A DNA stretch of 64,000 bases from assembly GCA_002347025.1 (NCBI GenBank), contig DEAE01000016.1:120957-184956 (forward strand), read 5' to 3'. Shown one piece after another: positions 51,246 through 59,613 of this stretch. The stretch is from Acidobacteria bacterium UBA2990 (GTDB lineage: Bacteria; Acidobacteriota; Vicinamibacteria; Vicinamibacterales; UBA8438). The notes under the pieces are model-generated. The model did not search any database, had not been told where the DNA came from, and worked only from the letters and a program-made list of their open reading frames with translations. The position numbers and the translations under genes are program-made. Positions within the stretch are counted from its first letter, which is position 1, and each line of letters begins with the position of its first letter.

Positions 51246-51509
51246 TCAGGCGTTTGGATCCCTATTTTCCGACGAATTAACGCCTATCCTACACTAACTA
51301 TAGCGAGAAACCGCACCAACGTGAGAACCGTTAGAAACTGAGTCCCAGCGTTTTTCCCCGCCGTTCCAACGAATGTCCCATCTAGACACCTAGAACATCA
51401 CTTTCGACCACGACAGAGGATTGCCACTTCCTAAGCATGTGCAGACGTCCAACTTCGATATGATAGAAGGTAATTAACCTCGTAGCCTCAAAAGAAAAGG
51501 GGAACCCCC

Positions 51510-52397
51510 ATGAACACCACTACAGGCCTGCGGTCAGCCGTCTCACTCTTCTTCTTGGCCTTGGCAGCATTCGTCATCGTGACTGGCCTCAAGGCCCAGC
51601 CAGGTGGCATCGACTGGGACGCAGTCAGCCTCTCCACACATCACGTGGCAGGTAGCGTGCACTACCTACAAGGTCGCGGAGGCAACATTGGCCTCTCAGT
51701 CGGTGATGATGGCGTTCTCATGATCGATGACCAATTCGCCCCACTCAGTCAACGGATTCTCGGGAAAATCAACGAAATATCGAACGGCGACATACGGATA
51801 TTAGTCAACACCCACGTGCATGGCGATCACACCGGCGGCAACGCAAATTTCAGGGCTATGGGTATTCCCATCCTGTCGCAAGACAGGGTACGAGCCAGGC
51901 TGGAAAGCACACAGCCAGAAGCTGCATTACCGGTGATGACCTACAGCGAAGATGTCACTCTCTACCTCAACGGTGAAGCAGTGCATGTCATCGCCATGCC
52001 GCCAGCTCACACAGATGGAGATAGCATCATCCATTTCACAGAATCAGACGTTATACACACGGGCGACATGTTTCGAACGGTTGCATTCCCTGTAATCGAC
52101 CGCAATAACGGCGGGACACTACCCGGAACTATCGAAGCATTGGGCTTACTCGCCGGCATGGCAGGCCCGAGCACGAAAATAGTCCCAGGACACGGTGTTG
52201 TCTCGACGCGAGACGACGTAATTGAATTCCGGGACATGGTGATCACAGTAGCCAACAGGGTTGCGGCACTCGTCGATCAAGGTCAAAGTTACGACGAAAT
52301 CACCACCACAGACCCTACCGCTGAATTTAACGAGAAATGGGGTGACCCAGAACGATTCTTAACCGCGGTCTATGCTGAGCTAGCCAGCGAAGGTTAG
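51510..52397 (+). CDS. exported metallo-beta-lactamase-fold hydrolase
   Basis: A 295-residue secreted metallo-beta-lactamase-fold protein. Signal peptide TGLRSAVSLFFLALAAFVIVTGLKAQ; AAAAGGGG precedes the ATG. The zinc site HVHGDHT is clear in ILVNTHVHGDHTGGNANFR, with the second-shell MPPAHTDGDSIIHF, IHTGDMF and PGHGVVS. The N-terminal SVHYLQGRGGNIGLSVGDDGVLMIDDQFA fits subclass-B3-like or MBL-fold phosphodiesterase/lactonase enzymes without proven lactamase activity. Convergent with another MBL gene, 260 bases apart. Substrate unknown. Confidence 0.87.
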   Translation: MNTTTGLRSAVSLFFLALAAFVIVTGLKAQPGGIDWDAVSLSTHHVAGSVHYLQGRGGNIGLSVGDDGVLMIDDQFAPLSQRILGKINEISNGDIRILVNTHVHGDHTGGNANFRAMGIPILSQDRVRARLESTQPEAALPVMTYSEDVTLYLNGEAVHVIAMPPAHTDGDSIIHFTESDVIHTGDMFRTVAFPVIDRNNGGTLPGTIEALGLLAGMAGPSTKIVPGHGVVSTRDDVIEFRDMVITVANRVAALVDQGQSYDEITTTDPTAEFNEKWGDPERFLTAVYAELASEG

Positions 52398-52656
52398 GCC
52401 GGCGCTCACAGTGGGGAGCCCCGACGATCCAAGGTACCACGCCTCAGACCCCAAAGCCCAGTCCCAGGGCTCTCCAATAAGTTCGGTCAACTCGCCACAG
52501 TTAGCGCAAACCAGCAAGGCAAGCGCTAATTGTGGCGCACAGACGAAACTTTGCTTGGCCAGAGATAGGTCAAGTGCACCCACCTCAAGAAGTCCACCCT
52601 GCACGAGACCCCCCGTCACAACTGTTACACCAGCCGATCACCTTATCTTATCTGGC

Positions 52657-54267
52657 TCAGTCTTGTTCCAACTGATCTAATGCCCCCACAAACTCACTCC
52701 AAGGAACAGGGTCTCCGTGAACCGGAGCCAAAGTAGATACCTCAAGCTTCATGCGCTCCACCTGGTTATACAGGCTACGCATCGCCGGTAATTGGGCTCG
52801 CTTAGGCGGTTCATGGGTATCGAAAAGATCAGCTTGAAAGGCAATGCCTTCGGCCGGCAGATAGGCCATCAACATGCCGGTAACGTGTTGCAGCGGCTGC
52901 ACATAGTACACCCGCAAAATCCGAGAATCATCGGCAATCACATAGTTCTCTTGTATCGCCTCATAGTTGTAACCCTCGGCAAGTTCAGTCGGAGGCCACT
53001 TTGAAACGATGTCCGGCTCAACGGTTCTCGGTTCATAGCTCAACACGTCGTGATTAAGGAAATCGAGATTGGACAGATGGGTCACAATCGTCGAACCGAT
53101 ATGAAGATACGTACGAAGTCCGCCAATATGGTCGAAGTGCGGGTGTGACGCAATAACCCAACGAATCGGCTTCTCTGGCGCGACCTTCCCGATCTCCTCG
53201 ATAACAGCAAGGCTACGAGCTTCATTCCCAGGCGCTTCGAAAACTGCGACGAAGTCCTCAAACTCCACCATGTAACTATTGGCAGGACCACCACCGAGCA
53301 GATAGACACCGTCGGCCATTTCTTGGACGGCCACCTCAATCGGAAAACTGGCCGCTTGAACTGAGGGTGGAACTGGCACAGGATCGTCACAGACATTGGG
53401 CTGCACGTCAGGAAAATTTCCGCCATAAGCATTATGTCCGGTGCTCCTGCGGTAAAACTGCCAATTATCGTCCCAACCTTGGTGCGAGTGCCAGTTCACG
53501 GGCCACTTCACATCGCCAAAGGCAAGCTGATTAGTTGACTCATGCTCGATGTTGAAATCTCCCAGTGTTGGAATGTTGACCGTCGTTTTGATCCGCTGGA
53601 TCTGATTTTGAGGATTGATCGTGGCATCCACTTGGTACTTCCCAAACATCGTGATGGCCACCACATGCATCTTCTCGGGGTTGACAACATTCCCGTCCCG
53701 ACCCTTTTCAATCTGCTCCCACCGCCAAAAGGCAACAGGGTTCGCTCCAGGCAGACGAGCAGCCTTAAGGAAACCATGAGGGTTGAGCCACATATCAAGC
53801 TGGTAGACTTCCGCAAGTTCTGGCGGCACAGCGACCGCCTCGCCGTCACCGTCAATATGCCAGGCATATTGCCCATTGACGATATGTGTCTGGTTCGCCG
53901 CTTGTTGAGTTGGGGTGCCACCAGTCCATCCGATTCCGTACTTCCACGAAGCAGGATTCAGCCCAGGCTGTCGAGTAAAGGTTTCCTTGCTCGTACCGGT
54001 CTCCCAATTGATCGTGCGTGTGTAGTTGGACATCTGATCGATTCGAGGCCAATCAATGTTGACCGCATTCTCGAAAGTCTGACCCACAGCCCCATCGTAG
54101 CCGGCACCCGAATACGTGAGGCACCGAAGATTCGCTTCCCCAATCTCTTCTGCGACAGCAGCTAAAAGAGGCGCTGGATCGACGTAGCCTGGGGGGAAAT
54201 CTTGGGCGGGCAACTGTGCCCCAGTCACCGTGAGCAAAATAACGGCACCGAAAAATCGTTTCACCAT
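52657..54267 (-). CDS. large exported metallo-beta-lactamase-fold protein
   Basis: A 536-residue secreted protein from ATG 54267, just after AGGAGG-AGAA. Signal peptide VKRFFGAVILLTVTGAQLPAQ. The N-terminal 300 residues are beta-rich (LRCLTYSGAGYDGAVGQTFEN, QLDMWLNPHGFLKAARL, WPVNWHSHQGWDDNWQFYRRSTG) and unlike classical MBLs. The C-terminal 230 residues carry MADGVYLLGGGPANSYMVEFEDFVAVFEAPG and the zinc motif HPHFDH in VIASHPHFDHIGGLRTYL, with LQHVTGMLMAYLP and HGDPVPW. The first half may be a substrate-binding or lipoprotein-like module. Function unknown. Convergent with the smaller MBL gene. Confidence 0.85.
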   Translation of the reverse strand: MVKRFFGAVILLTVTGAQLPAQDFPPGYVDPAPLLAAVAEEIGEANLRCLTYSGAGYDGAVGQTFENAVNIDWPRIDQMSNYTRTINWETGTSKETFTRQPGLNPASWKYGIGWTGGTPTQQAANQTHIVNGQYAWHIDGDGEAVAVPPELAEVYQLDMWLNPHGFLKAARLPGANPVAFWRWEQIEKGRDGNVVNPEKMHVVAITMFGKYQVDATINPQNQIQRIKTTVNIPTLGDFNIEHESTNQLAFGDVKWPVNWHSHQGWDDNWQFYRRSTGHNAYGGNFPDVQPNVCDDPVPVPPSVQAASFPIEVAVQEMADGVYLLGGGPANSYMVEFEDFVAVFEAPGNEARSLAVIEEIGKVAPEKPIRWVIASHPHFDHIGGLRTYLHIGSTIVTHLSNLDFLNHDVLSYEPRTVEPDIVSKWPPTELAEGYNYEAIQENYVIADDSRILRVYYVQPLQHVTGMLMAYLPAEGIAFQADLFDTHEPPKRAQLPAMRSLYNQVERMKLEVSTLAPVHGDPVPWSEFVGALDQLEQD

Positions 54268-54560
54268 TTCTCCTCCTGACATAACCTCACGTGGTCTAGC
54301 AGCTGTTCTTCTCGACCAGTGCTCTTAGGGTACAGATACCGAAACTAATGAAGCTATTACAAGCACTCTGGTCTATTGCAGGATCACGAGGCTAACACTC
54401 TCAGTGTTACCTGAGCAATTCAATTTCCTCCGTAAAAGTCCAGCTAACGAGGACCGATCATACGCTGTCTCAAGTCAGTCAGCGACGGCCCTCAATAGAT
54501 TGCCGAACCTAAAACCCAAGCGCCAGACTAACCGTTCAACGCGGAACGACAGTTCCCGAC

Positions 54561-55076
54561 TCAGTAAATGATAAACTCAAGTAAGTTGTTGTCTGGGTCT
54601 CGGATGTAGAGGCTTGTGCCGCTGGCCGTTCCACCATCTCGGCCTCCCGTGCGCGCCACCGGACCTTCGATAATTTCCGCTCCAGCTTGGCTTAAAGTGG
54701 AGCGTAACGCATCAGCTGTTCCATCCCAAACGAAACAAAAATCTCCACAAGGCGGCTCAGCGGCCGGCGCCCGCAGGGTAAAGGTCTCATCCTGCCACCT
54801 CTCTGGCCGATGGAAATTGATCTTGTGATGACCGAAGTGCACCGAACAGATCGATGGACCTTCCATCACCGTAAACCCCAGGTCACGATAGAACTGCACC
54901 ATTGGTCCGGTGTTCCGCATTGGCACCGCCACATGGTCGAACCCCTGGATCGAGCCACCCACCTGCGAGGACAGCGAGCTGCCAGCTAGTAAAGTTGCAG
55001 ACACTCCAGCACCACCGCTGAATGCTCGCCGAACAAACCATCGCCGTGACTGCTTTCGACTTGATCCATCTCTCAT
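54561..55076 (-). CDS. Tat-exported VOC (glyoxalase/dioxygenase-fold) protein
   Basis: A 171-residue protein from ATG 55076 (AAAGG upstream; the longer frame to 55127 is less likely). SRRWFVRRAFSGGAGVSATLLAG (10-32) is a strong Tat signal, rare for this family. The VOC domain follows: GFDHVAVPMRNTGPMVQFYRDLGFTVMEG (45-73), SVHFGHHKINFHRPERW, GDFCFVWDGTADALRSTL and TASGTSLYIRDPDNNLLEFIIY with the typical C-terminal metal Glu. His48 and the Glu of LLEFIIY are probable ligands. Divalent metal chemistry such as isomerisation or extradiol cleavage is possible. Separated from the molybdenum hydroxylase operon by a terminator. Confidence 0.82.
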   Translation of the reverse strand: MRDGSSRKQSRRWFVRRAFSGGAGVSATLLAGSSLSSQVGGSIQGFDHVAVPMRNTGPMVQFYRDLGFTVMEGPSICSVHFGHHKINFHRPERWQDETFTLRAPAAEPPCGDFCFVWDGTADALRSTLSQAGAEIIEGPVARTGGRDGGTASGTSLYIRDPDNNLLEFIIY

Positions 55077-55129
55077 TGTCCATCTGCCTTTCTGTCCCAG
55101 CATATCTCGTATAAACGACGCGTACAAGC

Positions 55130-55163
55130 AAAAGGCCGGGCCAACACTGTGGCCCAGCCTTTT
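55130..55163 (-). terminator. intrinsic terminator after the molybdenum hydroxylase operon
   Basis: AAAAGGCCGGGCC (55130-55142) and GGCCCAGCCTTTT (55151-55163) form a long GC-rich stem with one mismatch and an 8-base loop, bounded by an A-run and a T-run on the opposite sides. This is a classical hairpin able to stop transcription on either strand. It lies between the FAD-subunit stop (55195) and the VOC gene. Confidence 0.75.
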
Positions 55164-55194
55164 TAGAGTTGACAGATCAACCGTCAGACGGGTC

Positions 55195-56202
55195 TCATGC
55201 CGTCATGGGCTCGTCTCGAATCGAACGCTTCACCAGGTTCCGCATCAGATTCACTTTGAACCCATTATGGGTCAACGGCGCTACGCCCTGAATAGCAGCA
55301 TCACCTGCCCGCGTAGCGGTGTCCTCATTCCGGGCTTGACCGCGAATAGCATTCTCTACCGCAGTCAAACGAACTGGAGTCGGAGCTACCCCGTTGACGA
55401 CGACCCGCAGGTCCTGAATCGTGTCACCATCCTGGCGAATAGCTGTGGCTACATTCACCAGCGGGAAATCCCAGGTGTCACGGTCACGAACCTTTTCAAA
55501 GTAGACCCTAGTCCCAGCCCACGTGCTGGGAACCCGAATCGACGTAAGTAAATCGCCTGGTTCCAGCACAGTCATTCGCTCGATGTCGATCTCAGGTCCG
55601 ACGAAAAACTCTTCGGCCGGTACCACCCGCTCAGATCTACCACGGCGAACCACCATGGATGCACCAAGGGCTACCAACACCGGGGCGGTATCTGACGGGT
55701 TGACCGCCACGCAACGACTTGCCCCCAAGATGCAGTGCTCTCGGTTCATCGCAGTTGGAGGGCTCGCGTAGCAGATGTTGCCGCCAGCCCGATAACAAGT
55801 CCAACCATCCCTGTAATACCAACAACGGGTATCCTGAGAGATATTGCCCCCGATAGTCCCCTGGTTCCGAATCTGCGGCGACGCGGCCGACTTGGCCGCA
55901 AAAGCCAGCGCAGGGAACTGAGACTGAATCTCGGAGTGGTTAACCACATCAATCAGCTTCGCCATTGCTCCGATCTCAAGGCCATCAGGCGTTGACCGGA
56001 TCTCCCTGAGCGATTCAATGGCACCGAGGTCAACAACCACACGGGGTCGTTTAACCCGATCCTTGAACCAATCCAGTGTATCCAAGCCCCCTGCGTAGAC
56101 CCAAGCATCAGAACCATGCTCAGCCAACAATGCCACAGCATCCTCTGTGCTCGAAGGCTGGAACAGCTCGAGCTGAGGTATTACGTCGCGAATTACCGCC
56201 AT
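55195..56202 (-). CDS. FAD subunit of xanthine dehydrogenase-family hydroxylase, with 4Fe-4S cysteines
   Basis: A 335-residue FAD-binding CoxM/XdhB-type subunit. The pyrophosphate loop is AWVYAGGLDTLDWFKD (33-48), the second motif PQIRNQGTIGGNISQ (109-123). An insert follows with Cys127, Cys136, Cys144, Cys157 and Cys164 (CWYYRDGWTCYRAGGNICYA, HCILGASRC). It matches the extra [4Fe-4S] site of PaoB and 4-hydroxybenzoyl-CoA reductase beta subunits. VNPSDTAPVLVALGA and VYFEKVRDRDTWDFPLVNVA are conserved. It relays electrons within the complex. It is 19 bases after the large subunit in the S-L-M operon and is followed by a terminator. Confidence 0.9.
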   Translation of the reverse strand: MAVIRDVIPQLELFQPSSTEDAVALLAEHGSDAWVYAGGLDTLDWFKDRVKRPRVVVDLGAIESLREIRSTPDGLEIGAMAKLIDVVNHSEIQSQFPALAFAAKSAASPQIRNQGTIGGNISQDTRCWYYRDGWTCYRAGGNICYASPPTAMNREHCILGASRCVAVNPSDTAPVLVALGASMVVRRGRSERVVPAEEFFVGPEIDIERMTVLEPGDLLTSIRVPSTWAGTRVYFEKVRDRDTWDFPLVNVATAIRQDGDTIQDLRVVVNGVAPTPVRLTAVENAIRGQARNEDTATRAGDAAIQGVAPLTHNGFKVNLMRNLVKRSIRDEPMTA

Positions 56203-56221
56203 AGTTATCGCCTCCCCTTCC

Positions 56222-58663
56222 TCAGACGTGAGCCGTTAGCCGATTGTGGCCCGTTGGGGCCTGCTCTAGCTTCGTCAGTATCATGTCACGCGTCACCGGT
56301 GTCCTGTGGAAGTCACCGTTTCCATCACCAAGTGATTCCAGAGCGTCTGCGATGGCATTGGCAACAGCACCAGACCCAGCGCCTTGTGCAGCTTCACCGA
56401 TACCCTTAGCACCAAGGGGATTAAATGGGTCTGGCAAGTCAGCATTGGCCCATTTCATCGGTTGGTCATGCGGAACGTCAAGAATACCAGGAGGCCTGTT
56501 GCTATAGAACCGCTTGGCCACCTGCAACCCCCAACGCTTGTCATAGACCCACTTGGAACTTAGCGCAACCGAAAACCCCTGAATCGCGCCACCAAAAACC
56601 TGTGCCTCATAGGTTTTTGGATGCAGGATCGTACCAGCGTCAGTCCCTGCCACATAGTCCACCATCTTAATATCGCCGGTCTCAATGTCGACTTGGACTT
56701 CTGCGAACCCGGCCACGAAGGACATACGCCGCCCGCCTTCTTGATAGTTGTCCTTGGCAACGCCCATGAGCCCCTGCCCGGCAAGCGCAGTCGCCGATGC
56801 CGTGGTCATGCCGTTGATATCCTCAGGCAACTCATGGCCATCATACTTGCCGCCAAGGTCGATGGCCCGCTGCGCCACCAGCCTAAAGCTGAGTCCCATT
56901 GCCCTGTTATTGCTGCGATAGACCCGCTCCCCTCCGATTTCATAGTCGTCGGGGGACCCACCCAGATCGAGCGCCGCAATTTCCTTGATCTTTCGGGTGG
57001 CATCTTCTACTGCAGCCCAGTTGGCACGTGTATGGGCGTGAGTTGTGGAACTTCCACCCTGTGAACAACTCCAAGGCAGATGCCGACTACTATCACCCCA
57101 CGCTACTTCGCACTTTTCCCAAGGCATGTCCATGCCTTCGGCAGCGGTTCGCATCGTGTCGAAAGTCGACCCGGTGCCCAGGTTACCGACACCAGACTGG
57201 ATATACATCCGACCATCGGGCTTAATGATAAACAAGCCATCGACCCCAGATGCCCCAGCCGAGTAGGCGCTAAGACACATGCCGACGCCTGTCACCTTTG
57301 AGCCATCTCGCTGACCGCTCCGCGTCTTGCGATTCGTCCAATCGAAGAGCTCGGCACCCTTGTCAATAGCTTCACGGGCAAACGCGCTAGACACGTTACC
57401 CTGGGTTCCATCCCTTCCCGGAGGCCCAAACACGGCCTGACCTTCCGGTGCGTTGATTTTATGCACCTCAACCTGGTCCAGCCCGAGCTGCTTGGCCGCC
57501 TTTTGAATGATCGGCTCAAGCATCGTCATCGACTGAACACCACCCGGCGCACGCTGTGGCCCGCGAGGCGGGGTATTAGTGTAAACATTCGTCCCACGCA
57601 TGCGACACGCCAAAGGCTGATAACAAAGGGACCCAATACCCGCGACATTCATCGCATCACCGGACCGCCCGTAAGGGCCCTGGTCACCCACACCATGAAT
57701 ATCGAGCGCGGTAATCCGGCCGTCACTCCGCATACCCAGCCTGATGCGAGCCTGAACGCCCGGGCGAGCCCGACCAATGGCATTTTCCTCACGCCGGCTA
57801 ATACGCATCATCACTGGTTTGCCAATTTTCTTTGACAGCAGTATGGGGATTTGCGCATGAACATAGCCGCTGATCTTGCCACCGAATCCACCGCCCGTGA
57901 ACTCGTTAATCAGCACCACATCTGAAGGCTCAACACCGGCCCACCTAGCCATAGGACCGACGGCCCGCGCTGTGCTTTGCACGGAGGGGTAGACATAAAG
58001 CTTGCCACCCTCCCAGTAAGCCATCGTGGTTCGACTTTCAAGTGGTTGGTGAGACGTAGACTGATTGTAGGAGTGCTCCTCTACGATCACATCCGCTTGG
58101 GCAAACCCGGCTTCCAGGTCTCCGAAAGACCATTCCGCGGCAGCCTCAGCCCCCATCGGGATCTCTCCGTCCGCGAGACCAGCCAAGTCGTCTTCAGTCC
58201 ACTTGACTTCTCCGAGCTCCCGACCAAGCGAGGTATTAGAATCCAAGCGGGCGTTCGGTCCCCCGGGCTTAAGGCTATCCAGAGGATCCAGCACGAACGG
58301 CAGCGGCTCAAAGTCCACATTGATGAGTTCGATCGCATCTGATGCAGTCTGTTCGTCAACCGCTGCGACAGCCAGCACCGGCTCACCCTCGTATTTGGGC
58401 TCATTCGTGAGGGCGGCTTCATTTGGAGCTTCAACCTCTTCCGGCAGGTCATCGGCAGTCAGGATGCCGAGAACCCCTGGCAGAGCTTCAGCCGCGCTCG
58501 TGTCGATTGACCGCACGCGAGCGTGCGGCATCGGGCTAACGAGCAGCTTCGCAAAGACCATTCCCTCTGCGCGATGGTCTTCGGCGTACTTAGAGCGACC
58601 GGTCACTTTCGCATACAGGTCTGGGGTCTGGTAATTTTTACCGAGAAGTTTGTAATCAGCCAT
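56222..58663 (-). CDS. molybdopterin-binding large subunit of aldehyde/xanthine-type hydroxylase
   Basis: An 813-residue large subunit of the xanthine dehydrogenase/aldehyde oxidase family. Visible parts: GRSKYAEDHRAEGMVFAKLL near the start, NEFTGGGFGGKISGYVHAQIP (the GGFGGK loop), QGGSSTTHAHTRANW and the catalytic Glu757 in GAKGIGEAAQGAGSG. The active-site loop reads NTPPRGPQRAPGG, not the CO-dehydrogenase AYRCSFR, so it is not a form I CO dehydrogenase. It hydroxylates an aldehyde or heterocycle using a Mo-cofactor. Start ATG 58663 follows GAGGGGGG. Since the small subunit has a Tat signal, the complex is probably exported, as for PaoABC. Confidence 0.93.
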   Translation of the reverse strand: MADYKLLGKNYQTPDLYAKVTGRSKYAEDHRAEGMVFAKLLVSPMPHARVRSIDTSAAEALPGVLGILTADDLPEEVEAPNEAALTNEPKYEGEPVLAVAAVDEQTASDAIELINVDFEPLPFVLDPLDSLKPGGPNARLDSNTSLGRELGEVKWTEDDLAGLADGEIPMGAEAAAEWSFGDLEAGFAQADVIVEEHSYNQSTSHQPLESRTTMAYWEGGKLYVYPSVQSTARAVGPMARWAGVEPSDVVLINEFTGGGFGGKISGYVHAQIPILLSKKIGKPVMMRISRREENAIGRARPGVQARIRLGMRSDGRITALDIHGVGDQGPYGRSGDAMNVAGIGSLCYQPLACRMRGTNVYTNTPPRGPQRAPGGVQSMTMLEPIIQKAAKQLGLDQVEVHKINAPEGQAVFGPPGRDGTQGNVSSAFAREAIDKGAELFDWTNRKTRSGQRDGSKVTGVGMCLSAYSAGASGVDGLFIIKPDGRMYIQSGVGNLGTGSTFDTMRTAAEGMDMPWEKCEVAWGDSSRHLPWSCSQGGSSTTHAHTRANWAAVEDATRKIKEIAALDLGGSPDDYEIGGERVYRSNNRAMGLSFRLVAQRAIDLGGKYDGHELPEDINGMTTASATALAGQGLMGVAKDNYQEGGRRMSFVAGFAEVQVDIETGDIKMVDYVAGTDAGTILHPKTYEAQVFGGAIQGFSVALSSKWVYDKRWGLQVAKRFYSNRPPGILDVPHDQPMKWANADLPDPFNPLGAKGIGEAAQGAGSGAVANAIADALESLGDGNGDFHRTPVTRDMILTKLEQAPTGHNRLTAHV

Positions 58664-58664
58664 T

Positions 58665-59309
58665 TCAGGCCCCCCTCGTGATTTCCGCCGCCCGCTGGAC
58701 GGAGGTCAGAATCTTGTCGTAGTCGGCACAACGACATAAATTGCCCGAAAGCCACTCGGCTGCCTGCTTTCGTGACGGATTCGGATTGTCGTTCAGCAAC
58801 GCCACAGAATTCATGATGAACCCGGACATGCAGAACGCACACTGGAAGCCTTGCTCCTCCAAGACCGCCTGCTGCATCGGATGCAGCGTGCCATCCTCGG
58901 ACTCAAGCCCCTCAATAGTCGTCACCTCACGGCCACGCACTGAGTGGGTGAGGAGCGAACAACCGTAATGTGGCTGACCATCGACCAAGACCGTGCACGC
59001 GCCGCACTCGGCCCGGTCACACCCTATCTTGGTTCCAGTCAACCCAAGCTTGTAGCGCAAAGTTGTCGCCACAGTCTCCATTGGCGGGACATCGATACGA
59101 CGACTACGGCCATTCACATTGACCGTGATAAGCCGCTCGACAGCACCTGCCGCCGGTGTCTGCGCTAACAGCGCCCCGCCATTCGAGCGGAACAGGTAAT
59201 TGGACGACGACACTGCCGCGCTTGCGGCGATGGCCCCCTTTATAAACCCTCGTCTGGAAACACCCTGCTGGGCCGTCTCCCCTGCTACCTCGATGATCTC
59301 CTGACTCAT
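58665..59309 (-). CDS. Tat-exported [2Fe-2S] subunit of molybdenum hydroxylase
   Basis: A 214-residue CoxS/XdhC-type iron-sulfur subunit. A twin-arginine signal SRRGFIKGAIAASAAVSSS sits at 18-36. Plant-type 2Fe-2S cysteines: Cys97, Cys102, Cys105 and Cys117 (GCDRAECGACTVLVDG...C); the C-terminal cluster has Cys157, Cys160, Cys192 and Cys194 (QCAFC...LCRC). All eight ligands are present. The ATG has an unusually complete ribosome site, GGAGGTGAT, six bases upstream, suggesting high expression. It is the first gene of the S-L-M operon; its stop is one base from the large-subunit start. PaoA, the E. coli homologue, is likewise Tat-exported. Confidence 0.93.
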   Translation of the reverse strand: MSQEIIEVAGETAQQGVSRRGFIKGAIAASAAVSSSNYLFRSNGGALLAQTPAAGAVERLITVNVNGRSRRIDVPPMETVATTLRYKLGLTGTKIGCDRAECGACTVLVDGQPHYGCSLLTHSVRGREVTTIEGLESEDGTLHPMQQAVLEEQGFQCAFCMSGFIMNSVALLNDNPNPSRKQAAEWLSGNLCRCADYDKILTSVQRAAEITRGA

Positions 59310-59613
59310 GGGACGATCACCTCCCTAGTTCTATCGGAGTGCTCAAAGGCCGCACTACCATTGCACGACCCACTTTTGGTTACGGTCAACATTTGCATTC
59401 TCGATCACTATGCCCTCGTTTGCAAGCAAGAAAAATCTCGCTTGGACGTGTCCGGGTAAAACGACTCAGCATATGAGCCACCAAGGTGAGCGGCTCCTTA
59501 AGTAACCCACACCCCCCAAAAGCCCCCTTGCCACGAAGGGTACCCTATACCTGATTCGCAGTCCTTGGCAGCTGAATCACTGGTCTGAAATCCAAGGTTC
59601 ACAGCCTGAGAGA
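59310..59613. other. divergent intergenic region, weak promoter signal
   Basis: 304 bases between the minus-strand molybdenum hydroxylase operon and the plus-strand glycosyltransferase gene. On the minus strand TTGACC (59384-59389 complement) and TGCAAT (59360-59365 complement) are 18 bases apart and could be a poor promoter for the operon. Otherwise I see no gene, repeat or structured element. Confidence 0.35.

Noticed and set aside
52380..52680. Reading frames on both strands in the gap between the convergent MBL genes
   Set aside because: Neither has a ribosome site, recognised domain or signal peptide, and they are mutual shadows; the minus-strand one ends in a barrel-like GLTFA but this is too short to support a gene.
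56222..58663. Aerobic CO dehydrogenase large subunit
   Set aside because: The CO dehydrogenase active-site motif AYRCSFR is absent; the loop is that of aldehyde/xanthine-type hydroxylases.
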